This document shows positions 48,067 to 55,486 of a stretch of 64,000 nt of DNA, piece by piece (position 1 is the first letter of the stretch; every line of letters begins with the position of its first letter). The stretch is taken from assembly GCF_001422665.1 (NCBI RefSeq), contig NZ_LMLU01000005.1, forward strand, positions 124,001 through 188,000, in the 5' to 3' direction. The stretch comes from Arthrobacter sp. Leaf234. Its GTDB lineage: Bacteria > Actinomycetota > Actinomycetes > Actinomycetales > Micrococcaceae. The notes under the pieces are model-generated. The model saw nothing but the letters and a program-made list of their open reading frames with translations, did not search any database and was not told where the DNA came from. Made by a program: the position numbers and the translations under genes.

Positions 48067-49791
48067 ATGACCTCTGCACCGCGCCGTATCCGCTTCAACG
48101 CCTTCGACATGAACTGCGTGGGCCACCAGTCGCCCGGTCTGTGGCGTCATCCCGAGGACCAGTCCTGGCGCTACAAGGACCTGCGCTACTGGGCGGACCT
48201 CGCGCAGACACTGGAGAAGGGCCTGTTCGACGGCATCTTCATCGCGGACGTCCTCGGCACCTACGACGTCTTCGGCGGCTCCAACGAGGCGACCCTGCGC
48301 CAGGGGACGCAGACGCCGGTCAACGACCCTTTCCTGCTCGTCTCCGCGATGGCCCTCGTCACGGAGCACCTCGGCTTCGGCGTCACGGCCGGCACTGCCT
48401 ACGAGCACCCGTACCCCTTCGCGCGGCGCCTCTCCACCCTCGACCACCTGACCGACGGCCGCGTGGGCTGGAACGTCGTCACCGGCTACCTACCCTCCGC
48501 GGCCCGCAACATGGGCCACGAGGACCAGCTGGAGCACGACCAGCGCTACGACCACGCCGACGAATACCTCGAGGTGCTCTACAAGCTTCTCGAAGGCTCC
48601 TGGGAGGACGACGCCGTGGTCCGGGATCGTAGGACCGGCGTCTTCACCGATCCGGCGAAGGTCCACGAGATCCAGCACGACGGCACGTTCTTCACCGTTC
48701 CCGGCATCCACCTCAGCGAACCGTCGCCCCAGCGCACCCCCGTCATCTACCAGGCGGGGGCCTCCCCTCGGGGTATCGCCTTCGCGGCAGGCAACGCGGA
48801 AGCGGTCTTCGTCGGCTCGCCCACGAAGGCCCTCCTGAAGGACGCCGTCCGCAGGATCCGCGACGCCGTCGAGGCCGAGGGGCGCGACCGCTACTCCGTA
48901 CGCATCTACACGATGCTGACCGTCATCACGGACGAGACCGAGGAGAAGGCGCACGCCAAGCACGCCGACTACCAGCAGTACGTCAGCTACGAGGGCGCGC
49001 TCGTCCTGCTCTCCGGCTGGCTGGGCATCGACCTCAGCGTCTACGACCCCGACGAGCCGATCGGCACTGTGCAGTCCAATGCCATCCAGTCCGCGGTGGC
49101 GAACTTCCAGAAAGTGAACGACGACGGCCTCCCCTGGACCGTCCGCGACATCGCCGCGTGGGCCGGTATCGGCGGGCTGGGGCCGAGGGTCGTCGGGTCC
49201 GGCGCGCAGGTGGCCGACGAGCTGCAGTCCTGGGTCGAGGAGACGGACGTGGACGGGTTCAACCTCGCCTACGCCATCACGCCGGGCTCCTTCGAGGATG
49301 TCATCACCCATGTGGTGCCCGAGCTGCAGAAGCGCGGCGCGTATCCGACGGCCTACGCGGAGGGGACGCTCCGCCAGAAGCTGTTCGGCAAGGGTGACCG
49401 GCTTCCCGCCGAGCACCGCGGTGCAGGCTACCGGCTCCAGCCCGCCCGCCCTGACGCACCCGTCCCGCCGCACCTCCGCGACACCCCGCTCCCGCTCGCC
49501 CCTGGCGCACCCGTCCGACCGCACATCCACGGCGCCCGCGACGCTTGCACTCCAGCCCATCCCGACCCGCTCGACCTTCCCGAGGAACCCCATGATCTCG
49601 CTGAGACACCTGACCAAGACCTACGGCCGCGGCGACGCCGCCGTCACCGTGCTCGACCACCTCGACTTCGAGGTGCCCACCGGGCGGATCGCCGCCGTGG
49701 TCGGCCCGAGCGGTGCCGGCAAGAGCACCCTCGCGCAGTGCATCAACCTCCTCGAACGCCCCACGTCGGGGTCCGTCGTCGTGAACGGTGA
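48067..49791 (+). CDS. LLM-class FMN-dependent monooxygenase (NtaA/SnaA/DszA type) with a run-on C-terminus
   Basis: A long-chain bacterial-luciferase-fold enzyme: IRFNAFDMNCVGHQSPGLWRHP, FIADVLGTYDVFGG, HLGFGVTAGTAYEHPYPFARRLSTLDHLTDGRVGWNVVTGYLPSAARNMG, QAGASPRGIAFAAGNAEAVF. The family domain ends near residue 455 (GKGDRLPAEHRGAGYRL). Such proteins are normally about 450 aa, but here the frame runs 115 further codons of Pro/Arg/His-rich sequence and overlaps metN by 200 nt. A stop in another frame at 49452 would give a normal length. So the natural stop was probably lost by a small indel. Placed after a SAM riboswitch and before metNIQ, it may free sulfite from organosulfur compounds for methionine synthesis. 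Confidence 0.82.
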   Translation: MTSAPRRIRFNAFDMNCVGHQSPGLWRHPEDQSWRYKDLRYWADLAQTLEKGLFDGIFIADVLGTYDVFGGSNEATLRQGTQTPVNDPFLLVSAMALVTEHLGFGVTAGTAYEHPYPFARRLSTLDHLTDGRVGWNVVTGYLPSAARNMGHEDQLEHDQRYDHADEYLEVLYKLLEGSWEDDAVVRDRRTGVFTDPAKVHEIQHDGTFFTVPGIHLSEPSPQRTPVIYQAGASPRGIAFAAGNAEAVFVGSPTKALLKDAVRRIRDAVEAEGRDRYSVRIYTMLTVITDETEEKAHAKHADYQQYVSYEGALVLLSGWLGIDLSVYDPDEPIGTVQSNAIQSAVANFQKVNDDGLPWTVRDIAAWAGIGGLGPRVVGSGAQVADELQSWVEETDVDGFNLAYAITPGSFEDVITHVVPELQKRGAYPTAYAEGTLRQKLFGKGDRLPAEHRGAGYRLQPARPDAPVPPHLRDTPLPLAPGAPVRPHIHGARDACTPAHPDPLDLPEEPHDLAETPDQDLRPRRRRRHRARPPRLRGAHRADRRRGRPERCRQEHPRAVHQPPRTPHVGVRRRER

Positions 49792-50635
49792 GGACCTCTC
49801 CGGCCTGCCCGAGAAGCGCCTCCGCGACGCCCGGCGCCGGATCGGCACCGTCTTCCAGTCCTCGAGCCTGCTCAGCCGCCGCACGGCCGCCGAGAACATC
49901 GCCCTGCCCCTCGACTTCCTCGGAGTGACTCCGCAGGAGACGAGGAGCCGGGTCGGTGAACTGCTGGAGCGCGTGGGACTCACCGACAAGGCGGGCCACT
50001 ACCCGTTCCAGCTCTCCGGCGGGCAGGCCCAGCGCGTCGGCATCGCCCGGGCGCTCGCGCTGCGTCCCTCCATCCTCCTGGCCGACGAAGCCACGTCCGG
50101 GCTGGACCCGGACACCACGCGCTCCGTCGTCGGACTCGTCCGCGAACTGCGCGACGACCTCGATCTCACGGTCGTGTTCATCACCCACGAGATGGACACG
50201 GTGCGGCAGGTCGCCGATACCGTCGCCCGGCTCGACCACGGGAGAATCGTAGAGCAGGGCAGCCTCGTGAACCTGCTGACCTCGCACGGCTCCCGCCTCG
50301 GGCGCTCGCTGCAGCCCCGTCGCGGCCACGCGGGACCGGAAGCCGGCACGCGGACCTGGTTCGTCACCTACGATTCCACCACCGTGCCCGGCGACTGGAT
50401 CCAGCGCGTGACCGCCGACCTCGGCGCGAGCGTGCACCTCCTGGGGGCGTCGGTCGAGACCGTGCACGGCGTCAACACGGGCAGTGCGACGCTCGGCATC
50501 GGAACGGACGACGACGCCCGCGTCGTGGCGGCGCTCGCCCGGTGCGGACTGAGCGGCACTCCCGACCACTCCGCCGCATCCTTCGGTCCGACCGACGAGC
50601 GGATCCTCGCCGGAGCCCTCGAGGACGCGGCATGA
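49592..50635 (+). CDS. metN: Methionine ABC transporter ATP-binding protein
   Basis: A 347-aa ATPase: Walker A GPSGAGKSTLA, signature LSGGQAQRVGIARAL, Walker B ILLADEATSGLD, H-loop ITHEMDTV, then a C-terminal NIL domain (TVPGDWIQRVTADLGASVHLLGASVETVHGVNTGSATLGIG) that binds methionine and inhibits transport. Start ATG 49592; weak site GAGGAACCC. The 5' end lies inside the run-on tail of the upstream gene. Stop overlaps metI (ATGA). Confidence 0.93.
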   Translation: MISLRHLTKTYGRGDAAVTVLDHLDFEVPTGRIAAVVGPSGAGKSTLAQCINLLERPTSGSVVVNGEDLSGLPEKRLRDARRRIGTVFQSSSLLSRRTAAENIALPLDFLGVTPQETRSRVGELLERVGLTDKAGHYPFQLSGGQAQRVGIARALALRPSILLADEATSGLDPDTTRSVVGLVRELRDDLDLTVVFITHEMDTVRQVADTVARLDHGRIVEQGSLVNLLTSHGSRLGRSLQPRRGHAGPEAGTRTWFVTYDSTTVPGDWIQRVTADLGASVHLLGASVETVHGVNTGSATLGIGTDDDARVVAALARCGLSGTPDHSAASFGPTDERILAGALEDAA

Positions 50636-51336
50636 GCGCCGTCGTCCTGCCGCGCGCCGACGTCCCCCTCGGGGACCTGCCCGCCCTCCTGCTCCCCGCC
50701 TACGGGCAGACCGTCACCATGGTGGGCATCGTCATGGCCGTGGTCCTCGCGATCGGGACCCCCCTCGGTGTGCTGCTCCACAACGCGGCTCCCGGCGGGC
50801 TCCACGAGCGCCCGGCACTGCACACCCTGCTCAGCTGGATCATCAGCATCGGCCGGTCGCTGCCCTTCCTCATCCTCATGGCGGCGATCGTGCCGTTCAC
50901 GCGCTTCGTCACGGGTACGAACATCGGCATCGCCGCAGCGGTCGTGCCGATGTCGCTCGCGGGCATCGCCTTCTTCACGCGTATCGTCGAGAACGCCCTG
51001 CGCTCGGTGCCGCCGTCCATCATTCAGGTGGCACGGGCCGCGGGCGGGTCCCACCTCCAGATCATGCGGTCCGCGCAGTTCGGGGAGGCCGTCCCCGCGG
51101 TGATCGGCGGCCTCACCATCCAGGTGATCGCGATGATCGAGTACTCGGCCATCGCGGGCACCATCGGTGCCGGGGGCATCGGCTACGTCGCCGTCACCTA
51201 CGGCTACCAGCGGTTCGACAACACCGTGATGCTCGCGACGATCGTGATCCTCGTCGTCACCGTCGCCCTCGTGCAGGTGGCCGGCGACCGCCTGGTCCGG
51301 TTCACCACGCCGCAGAAACGGCTCCAGCGCGCCTGA
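50632..51336 (+). CDS. metI: Methionine ABC transporter permease
   Basis: A 234-aa permease with about five membrane helices; the EAA-loop VARAAGGSHLQIMRSAQFGEAVPAVIGG contacts MetN. Typical MetI length is about 217-230 aa. Start overlaps metN stop by 4 nt. Confidence 0.92.
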   Translation: MSAVVLPRADVPLGDLPALLLPAYGQTVTMVGIVMAVVLAIGTPLGVLLHNAAPGGLHERPALHTLLSWIISIGRSLPFLILMAAIVPFTRFVTGTNIGIAAAVVPMSLAGIAFFTRIVENALRSVPPSIIQVARAAGGSHLQIMRSAQFGEAVPAVIGGLTIQVIAMIEYSAIAGTIGAGGIGYVAVTYGYQRFDNTVMLATIVILVVTVALVQVAGDRLVRFTTPQKRLQRA

Positions 51337-51434
51337 CGCCGCGGCGTCGTCGGCTCCATCCCGCTCCACCGCCACCCGGTTCCCCTGCTCCACCCGACAC
51401 CGCGCCCTCCGGCGCGCCCAGAAAGGCCTCCACC

Positions 51435-52361
51435 ATGTCCGAGAACACCCCTTCCCCCTCCGCCGGCACACCGACCCCCGAGGCCGATCACGGCTTCACG
51501 CTCCGCACACGGCGCAGGGCCCCGTGGATCGCGGGAGGCGCCGTCGTCGTGCTCGCGGCCGGTGCCTTCATCGCCGTACCGCTCCTGAATCCCGCGGAAT
51601 CCGCAGCCGAGACGGAGGGCGCCACCCTCCTCGTCGCCACCGCCGAGGGGAACCACGCCGAGCAGGCGCTCATCGAGTTCATCGACCGCGAGGTCGCACC
51701 GAAGTACGGCATCGACATCGAGTTCACGGGGCTCAGCGACAGCAACACCATCAACCGGGCGGTGAGCGAGGGCGAGGTGGCAGCGACCGTCTACCAGCAC
51801 GAACTGTGGCTCGGGCAGGTCCTCGAGGCCAACCCGGACTTCCGCGAGACCGCGGTGGCGCCGGTGTTCCGCTGGGGCTTCGGCATCTGGTCGGACAAGT
51901 ACACGAGCGTCGACCAGATCCCCGACGGCGGCACCATCTCGCTGTACTCCGACCCCGCCAACGAGGCCCAGGGGCTGTGGCTGCTCGAGCGGGCCGGCCT
52001 GATCACCCTGAAGGACGGCGTGGACAAGTGGGCGGCCACCCAGGACGACATCGCGACCAACCCCAAGAACCTCACCTTCACGCTCCTCGACTTCGGGGCG
52101 CAGTCGAGGGCGCTCCCGGACCTCGATGCCGCCGTCGGCTACACGGAGTACTACACCGCGGCGAAGGTACCCCTGGAGAAGCAGATCTTCGCGCCGGCGG
52201 CGCCGGACGAGTTCGCCTCGCAGCTGACCGTCGGCACCGACTACCTGGAGACGGAGAACATCCAGAAGCTCACCGAGGCCTTCGCCGACCCTGCCGTCCA
52301 GGAGTTCCTCACCACGGACCCGAGCGTGAAGGACCTCCTGCTGCCGATCGACGCCTCCTGA
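51435..52361 (+). CDS. metQ: Methionine ABC transporter substrate-binding protein, membrane-anchored without lipobox
   Basis: A 308-aa NLPA/MetQ protein: ATLLVATAEGNHAEQALIEFI, DIEFTGLSDSNTINRAVSEGEVAATVYQHELWLGQVLE, RWGFGIWSDKYTSVDQIPDGGTISLYSDPANEAQGLWLLERAGLI. Most MetQ proteins are lipoproteins; here the N-terminus is a 30-residue Ser/Pro/Arg region and a membrane helix (APWIAGGAVVVLAAGAFIAVPLL) with no cysteine, so it is anchored by the helix. Start ATG 51435 behind AGAAAGG, 98 bp after metI. Conserved ligand residues were not assigned. Completes the MetNIQ unit. Confidence 0.9.
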   Translation: MSENTPSPSAGTPTPEADHGFTLRTRRRAPWIAGGAVVVLAAGAFIAVPLLNPAESAAETEGATLLVATAEGNHAEQALIEFIDREVAPKYGIDIEFTGLSDSNTINRAVSEGEVAATVYQHELWLGQVLEANPDFRETAVAPVFRWGFGIWSDKYTSVDQIPDGGTISLYSDPANEAQGLWLLERAGLITLKDGVDKWAATQDDIATNPKNLTFTLLDFGAQSRALPDLDAAVGYTEYYTAAKVPLEKQIFAPAAPDEFASQLTVGTDYLETENIQKLTEAFADPAVQEFLTTDPSVKDLLLPIDAS

Positions 52362-52537
52362 GCGCTGCGTCCGGGGACCGCGCGTCCCACCGTGCCAGAG
52401 CCCGGGCGCGGGAGGCACGGCGTCCGCGTGATGGGGATACGGGTGCGCTCCGGGCTGAACCCCCCGGAAGCGGTGGCTTCGGCGCGGGGTGGGGACTAGC
52501 GTCGGGACCAGACAATCAATCGATCGAAGGAGTTCCC

Positions 52538-53191
52538 ATGTCACGCGTAGCCATCATCGGCGGGCACGGCAAAGTAGCGCTGCACCTCACGAAGATCCTC
52601 ACGGACCAGGGCCACCAGGTCAGCTCGATCTTCCGCAACCAGGACCACGCCGCCGACGTCGAGCAGGCAGGCGCCACGCCCGTCGTCGCCGACCTCGCGG
52701 AGCTCTCGGTGCAGGACATGGCGGACGTCTTCAGCGGGCACGACGCCGTGGTCTGGTCCGCCGGATCCGGTGGCAGCAGCCCCGAGGCCACGTACGCCAT
52801 CGACCGCGACGCCGCGATCCGGTCGATGGACGCCGCCGAGCAGGCCTCTGTGGGCCGGTACGTCATGGTGTCCTACCTCGGGGCGGGCAAGGACCACGGC
52901 GTGCCCGAGGACAACAGCTTCTTCCACTACGCCGAGTCGAAGGCCGCCGCCGACGAGCACCTGCGCAACTCGAAGCTGGCCTGGACCATCCTCGGTCCCG
53001 GCTCCCTGACCACAGATCCGGGGACCGGCACCATCGAGGTGTCCGACAAGCCCCAGCAGGATTCGGTGCCCCGCGAGGACGTGGCCCACGTGGCCGCCGT
53101 CGTGCTCGGGGACCTCGGGACGGTGGACCGGACCATCCAGTTCAACAGCGGTCCGACGCCGATCGCCGAGGCGATCGAGGCAGCCATCTAG
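52538..53191 (+). CDS. NAD(P)-binding (NmrA/SDR-a-like) protein
   Basis: A 217-aa protein with the atypical SDR fold: MSRVAIIGGHGKVALHLTKILTDQGHQVSSIFRNQDHAADVEQAGATPVVADLAE, VWSAGSGGSS, and FFHYAESKAAADEHLRNSKLAWTILGPGSLT. GGHGKVA is the dinucleotide loop. It resembles YwnB/NAD(P)H-binding oxidoreductases of unknown substrate. AAGGAG site. TAGCGT at 52497-52502 is a plausible -10. A strong hairpin follows. Confidence 0.87.
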   Translation: MSRVAIIGGHGKVALHLTKILTDQGHQVSSIFRNQDHAADVEQAGATPVVADLAELSVQDMADVFSGHDAVVWSAGSGGSSPEATYAIDRDAAIRSMDAAEQASVGRYVMVSYLGAGKDHGVPEDNSFFHYAESKAAADEHLRNSKLAWTILGPGSLTTDPGTGTIEVSDKPQQDSVPREDVAHVAAVVLGDLGTVDRTIQFNSGPTPIAEAIEAAI

Positions 53192-53211
53192 GGCGCGCAC
53201 CACCGAACGAT

Positions 53212-53240
53212 GACGGCGCCGGGCCTGGTCCGGCGCCGTC
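53212..53240 (+). terminator. Terminator after the NmrA-like gene
   Basis: GACGGCGCCGG-GCCTGGT-CCGGCGCCGTC, perfect 11-bp stem, 20 bp past the stop. Confidence 0.8.
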
Positions 53241-53359
53241 GTCGTGTGCCGGGCCTGTGTGTTCCGGGCTTGGTCGCCGCGTCCTTCCCGCATCAGCCGG
53301 CCTGGCTGCCCTGTGACTGGCGTCGCGACGGGGCAGGCCGCAGCGGGTAGACGCCGCTG

Positions 53360-53449
53360 CTTCGTGCATGCCTTTCACGCCCCGAACCGCGTGTCACGGC
53401 GCGACACGCCGCGAAGGACCGGCCTACCGACCGAAAGGCGTGCACGAAG
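53360..53449. repeat. Nested inverted-repeat element in a gene-free region
   Basis: Outer arms CTTCGTGCATGCCTTTC (53360-53376) and GAAAGGCGTGCACGAAG (53433-53449) pair at 16 of 17 positions; inside lies GCGTGTC-ACGGCGC-GACACGC, a perfect 7-bp hairpin. The element fills part of a 380-bp gap and has no coding capacity. It could be a structured RNA, a small non-autonomous repeat or a multi-part protein site. Confidence 0.55.
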
Positions 53450-53450
53450 G

Positions 53451-53572
53451 CACACCCGGAGGCTGATTCGGGGCGGGTGGGACGACGACGGCGGCCGAGA
53501 GGCCGCGCGCGAGAGCGCACCCCGGAGGTTGACTCGGGGCGGGCGGACGGGCGGACGGGACGACGGCGGCGG
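53451..53572. repeat. Imperfect direct repeat, about 45 bp, two copies
   Basis: CACACCCGGAGGCTGATTCG...GGCGG at 53451-53495 recurs as CACCCCGGAGGTTGACTCG...GGCGG at about 53518-53572. The second copy has extra CGGACGGG units. The region has no gene; open frames here are low-complexity Arg/Gly. Confidence 0.6.
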
Positions 53573-53619
53573 CTGGGAGTGTGCGCACGAGGGCATACCC
53601 CGGGCGGGGAGGAACCCGG

Positions 53620-54165
53620 TTAGAGCCCGTCGGCGGCGTGGAAGGTGCGGAGCGCCTCGACCACGAGCTTGTGGTCCTCGAGTTGCGGCAGGCCGGACAC
53701 CGTCACGGTGGCCACCGGTCCCACCCCGCGGATGTACAGGGGGAAAGAGCCGCCGTGGGCCGCGTGGGTCGTCGGGTCCACCATCGGGTTGCCCTCGAAG
53801 CTGCCGCCGTTGCGCCGTGCCCTCAACCCGACGAGCAGTGACGGCACCAGGTAGCGGGCAGCGGTGCGGCTCTTGGCGTCGAGCCAGAAGTCGTTGTCGG
53901 GTGTGGCGCCGTCGAGCGCGGCACGGAAGAGGATGTGGTTCGGTTTGCTGATGCCGATGGCGATCGGCAGGTTCCGGCCGACCCCCATCTGGACGAGGAG
54001 CTGACCGAGCGCCACCGCGTCGTCGTTGGTGAAGCGGGTGAACTGGAGCTCGGCAACCTCTCCCTCGACCTTCGCGATGAGCGCTTCGAGTGCTTCCGCG
54101 GGCTGGTCGCCGCCTCCGTCGGGATCGAACGGACGGAGGACTGTCGAGGGGGCATCATTGCTCAT
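53620..54165 (-). CDS. UPF0303/heme-degrading domain (HbpS/GlcG-like) protein
   Basis: A 181-aa protein of the PF03928 fold: AELQFTRFTNDDAVALGQLLVQMGV, ISKPNHILFRAALDGATPDNDFWLDAKSRTAARY, RARRNGGSFEGNPMVDPTTHAAHGGSFPLYIRGVGPVATVTVSGLPQLEDHKLVVEAL. The usual UPF0303 layout with a four-helix partner strand. Function is not established; relatives bind heme or act as cobalamin/diol-utilisation accessories. Leaderless: minus-strand TAGATT ends six bases before the ATG. Confidence 0.85.
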   Translation of the reverse strand: MSNDAPSTVLRPFDPDGGGDQPAEALEALIAKVEGEVAELQFTRFTNDDAVALGQLLVQMGVGRNLPIAIGISKPNHILFRAALDGATPDNDFWLDAKSRTAARYLVPSLLVGLRARRNGGSFEGNPMVDPTTHAAHGGSFPLYIRGVGPVATVTVSGLPQLEDHKLVVEALRTFHAADGL

Positions 54166-54279
54166 TGGCCAAATCTACGTGGTCGGGAGTGGTCGGCGGA
54201 ATCGCCGGCGGCGGACGATCTCCGGTGGTCTTGACACCGCGCGGAAGCGGCGTCCGTGCGGCTCGGACGGCGGGCGGGG

Positions 54280-55272
54280 TCAGTGTCCGGGCGCGCAGGG
54301 TCCGGACCCGAGGAGCGCGAGGCCGGCCCGGTCTCCCGGGCCGAAGGACACCAGCCCGGTGTTCGCCGCGTACATCAGCTCGCGCGGATCATCCACGTGG
54401 TCGAGCCCGACGACATGGGCGAGTTCGTGCATGAGGGTCGCGCGGACGAGGTCCCTTCCCGCGGGGTACGCCAGCATCCCGGTCGCATCGGGTGCGTCGA
54501 TCTGCACCTGCCCACCGACATAGACGAGCGGCTCTCCGGGGACGTACGCGTACTCACTGCCACCCAGTCCGGCGATGTCGCCGGCGAGCTGGGGAATCTC
54601 CGCGGGGCTCGTCCAGGTGATGAGGACGGGGGCCCAGGTCCGGCCGTAGAGCTCTGGCTGGTAGAGGTCGCGTTCCTCGGACGGCCCCTCCGTCGTCAAT
54701 CCGTCGTCGACGAAGTGCAGCCCGGTGGCCGCGGACACCTCCGCCACGGCTTCCTGCACGAGCCCTTCCGTCCCCAGCGGCGCATTGTCCGGGCGGACGA
54801 CGTAGTGCACCGGGCGGCACGGGTCGACAGCCACCCAGTCCTGCGACTCGGTGGGCGACGGGAGGAGCTGATAGGCGCCCGATGCCGGAACGAGCGGTGG
54901 TACGCCGAGCGGACTGTCCTGTGCCTCGACGCCCCGGGGTGGCACATTCGCTCCGGGCAGGTAGGGCAGGGCGATCGGCAGGACGAAGCGATCGAACAGC
55001 GACGGCGTCGCGTACAGGAGGGCGAGGAGCAGGACGACCCCGATCGCGGCGGTGGAGGACCGGGTTCGGGACGCCCGCCGTCGTGATCCTCGGAGCCCGG
55101 CCCGCCTGCTCCGCCGGGAGTCGGTCGCAGGAGCGCGCCATGGGTGAGGATCACTCGCCACGCCCACGGCGTCGTCCAGCGCCCACTGCGGGACCCTGCC
55201 CGAGGGTGAGCGCCGCAGCTTGCCGGCCCCGTCCCTGCGCTCGTGGTACCAGTCCCGATCCATCGCACCCAT
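54280..55272 (-). CDS. Membrane-anchored matrixin-like zinc metalloprotease
   Basis: About 330 aa from ATG 55272 (GGGGG site); ATG 55263 is an alternative. The N-terminal third is cytoplasmic and basic (WYHERRDGAGKLRRSPSGRVPQWALDD, a motif shared with actinobacterial membrane proteins), then one helix (TAAIGVVLLLALLYATPSLFDRFVLPI). The outer domain ends with LMHELAHVVGLDHVDDPRELMYA: the metzincin HExxHxxGxxH with the Met-turn methionine LMY, hence M10/M12-type. The catalytic domain (about 150 aa) is short for a matrixin. Target unknown. Confidence 0.82.
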   Translation of the reverse strand: MGAMDRDWYHERRDGAGKLRRSPSGRVPQWALDDAVGVASDPHPWRAPATDSRRSRRAGLRGSRRRASRTRSSTAAIGVVLLLALLYATPSLFDRFVLPIALPYLPGANVPPRGVEAQDSPLGVPPLVPASGAYQLLPSPTESQDWVAVDPCRPVHYVVRPDNAPLGTEGLVQEAVAEVSAATGLHFVDDGLTTEGPSEERDLYQPELYGRTWAPVLITWTSPAEIPQLAGDIAGLGGSEYAYVPGEPLVYVGGQVQIDAPDATGMLAYPAGRDLVRATLMHELAHVVGLDHVDDPRELMYAANTGLVSFGPGDRAGLALLGSGPCAPGH

Positions 55273-55430
55273 GTGCAGCCCCCATCCTGTCCCTCCCATG
55301 CTGAGGGAGGTCGTGGACGTGGGCGGACGGCAGGGCGGGTCCTTGGGCAAAGCTGCGGCAAGGCTGAGCGGAACGACGTCGGCCCCGCCTCCTGCTGTGC
55401 GGCAGTGATCCGCGCGATCCCGGGAACGAC

Positions 55431-55473
55431 GACGGCCCCGCCTCCTGCCGCACGGGCAGGTGACGGGGCCGTC
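55431..55473 (-). terminator. Terminator after the winged-helix/X25 gene
   Basis: GACGGCCCCG/CGGGGCCGTC stem enclosing CCTGCC/GGCAGG, 14 bp past the stop. A partial copy (AACGACGTCGGCCCCGCCTCCTGC) at about 55372-55395 suggests local duplication. Confidence 0.8.
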
Positions 55474-55486
55474 GGCCGGGATCGGC

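Noticed and set aside
53242..53360. Small basic open frames after the NmrA-like gene
   Set aside because: No ribosome sites, Arg/Gly-rich text, and overlap with inverted and direct repeats; treated as non-coding.
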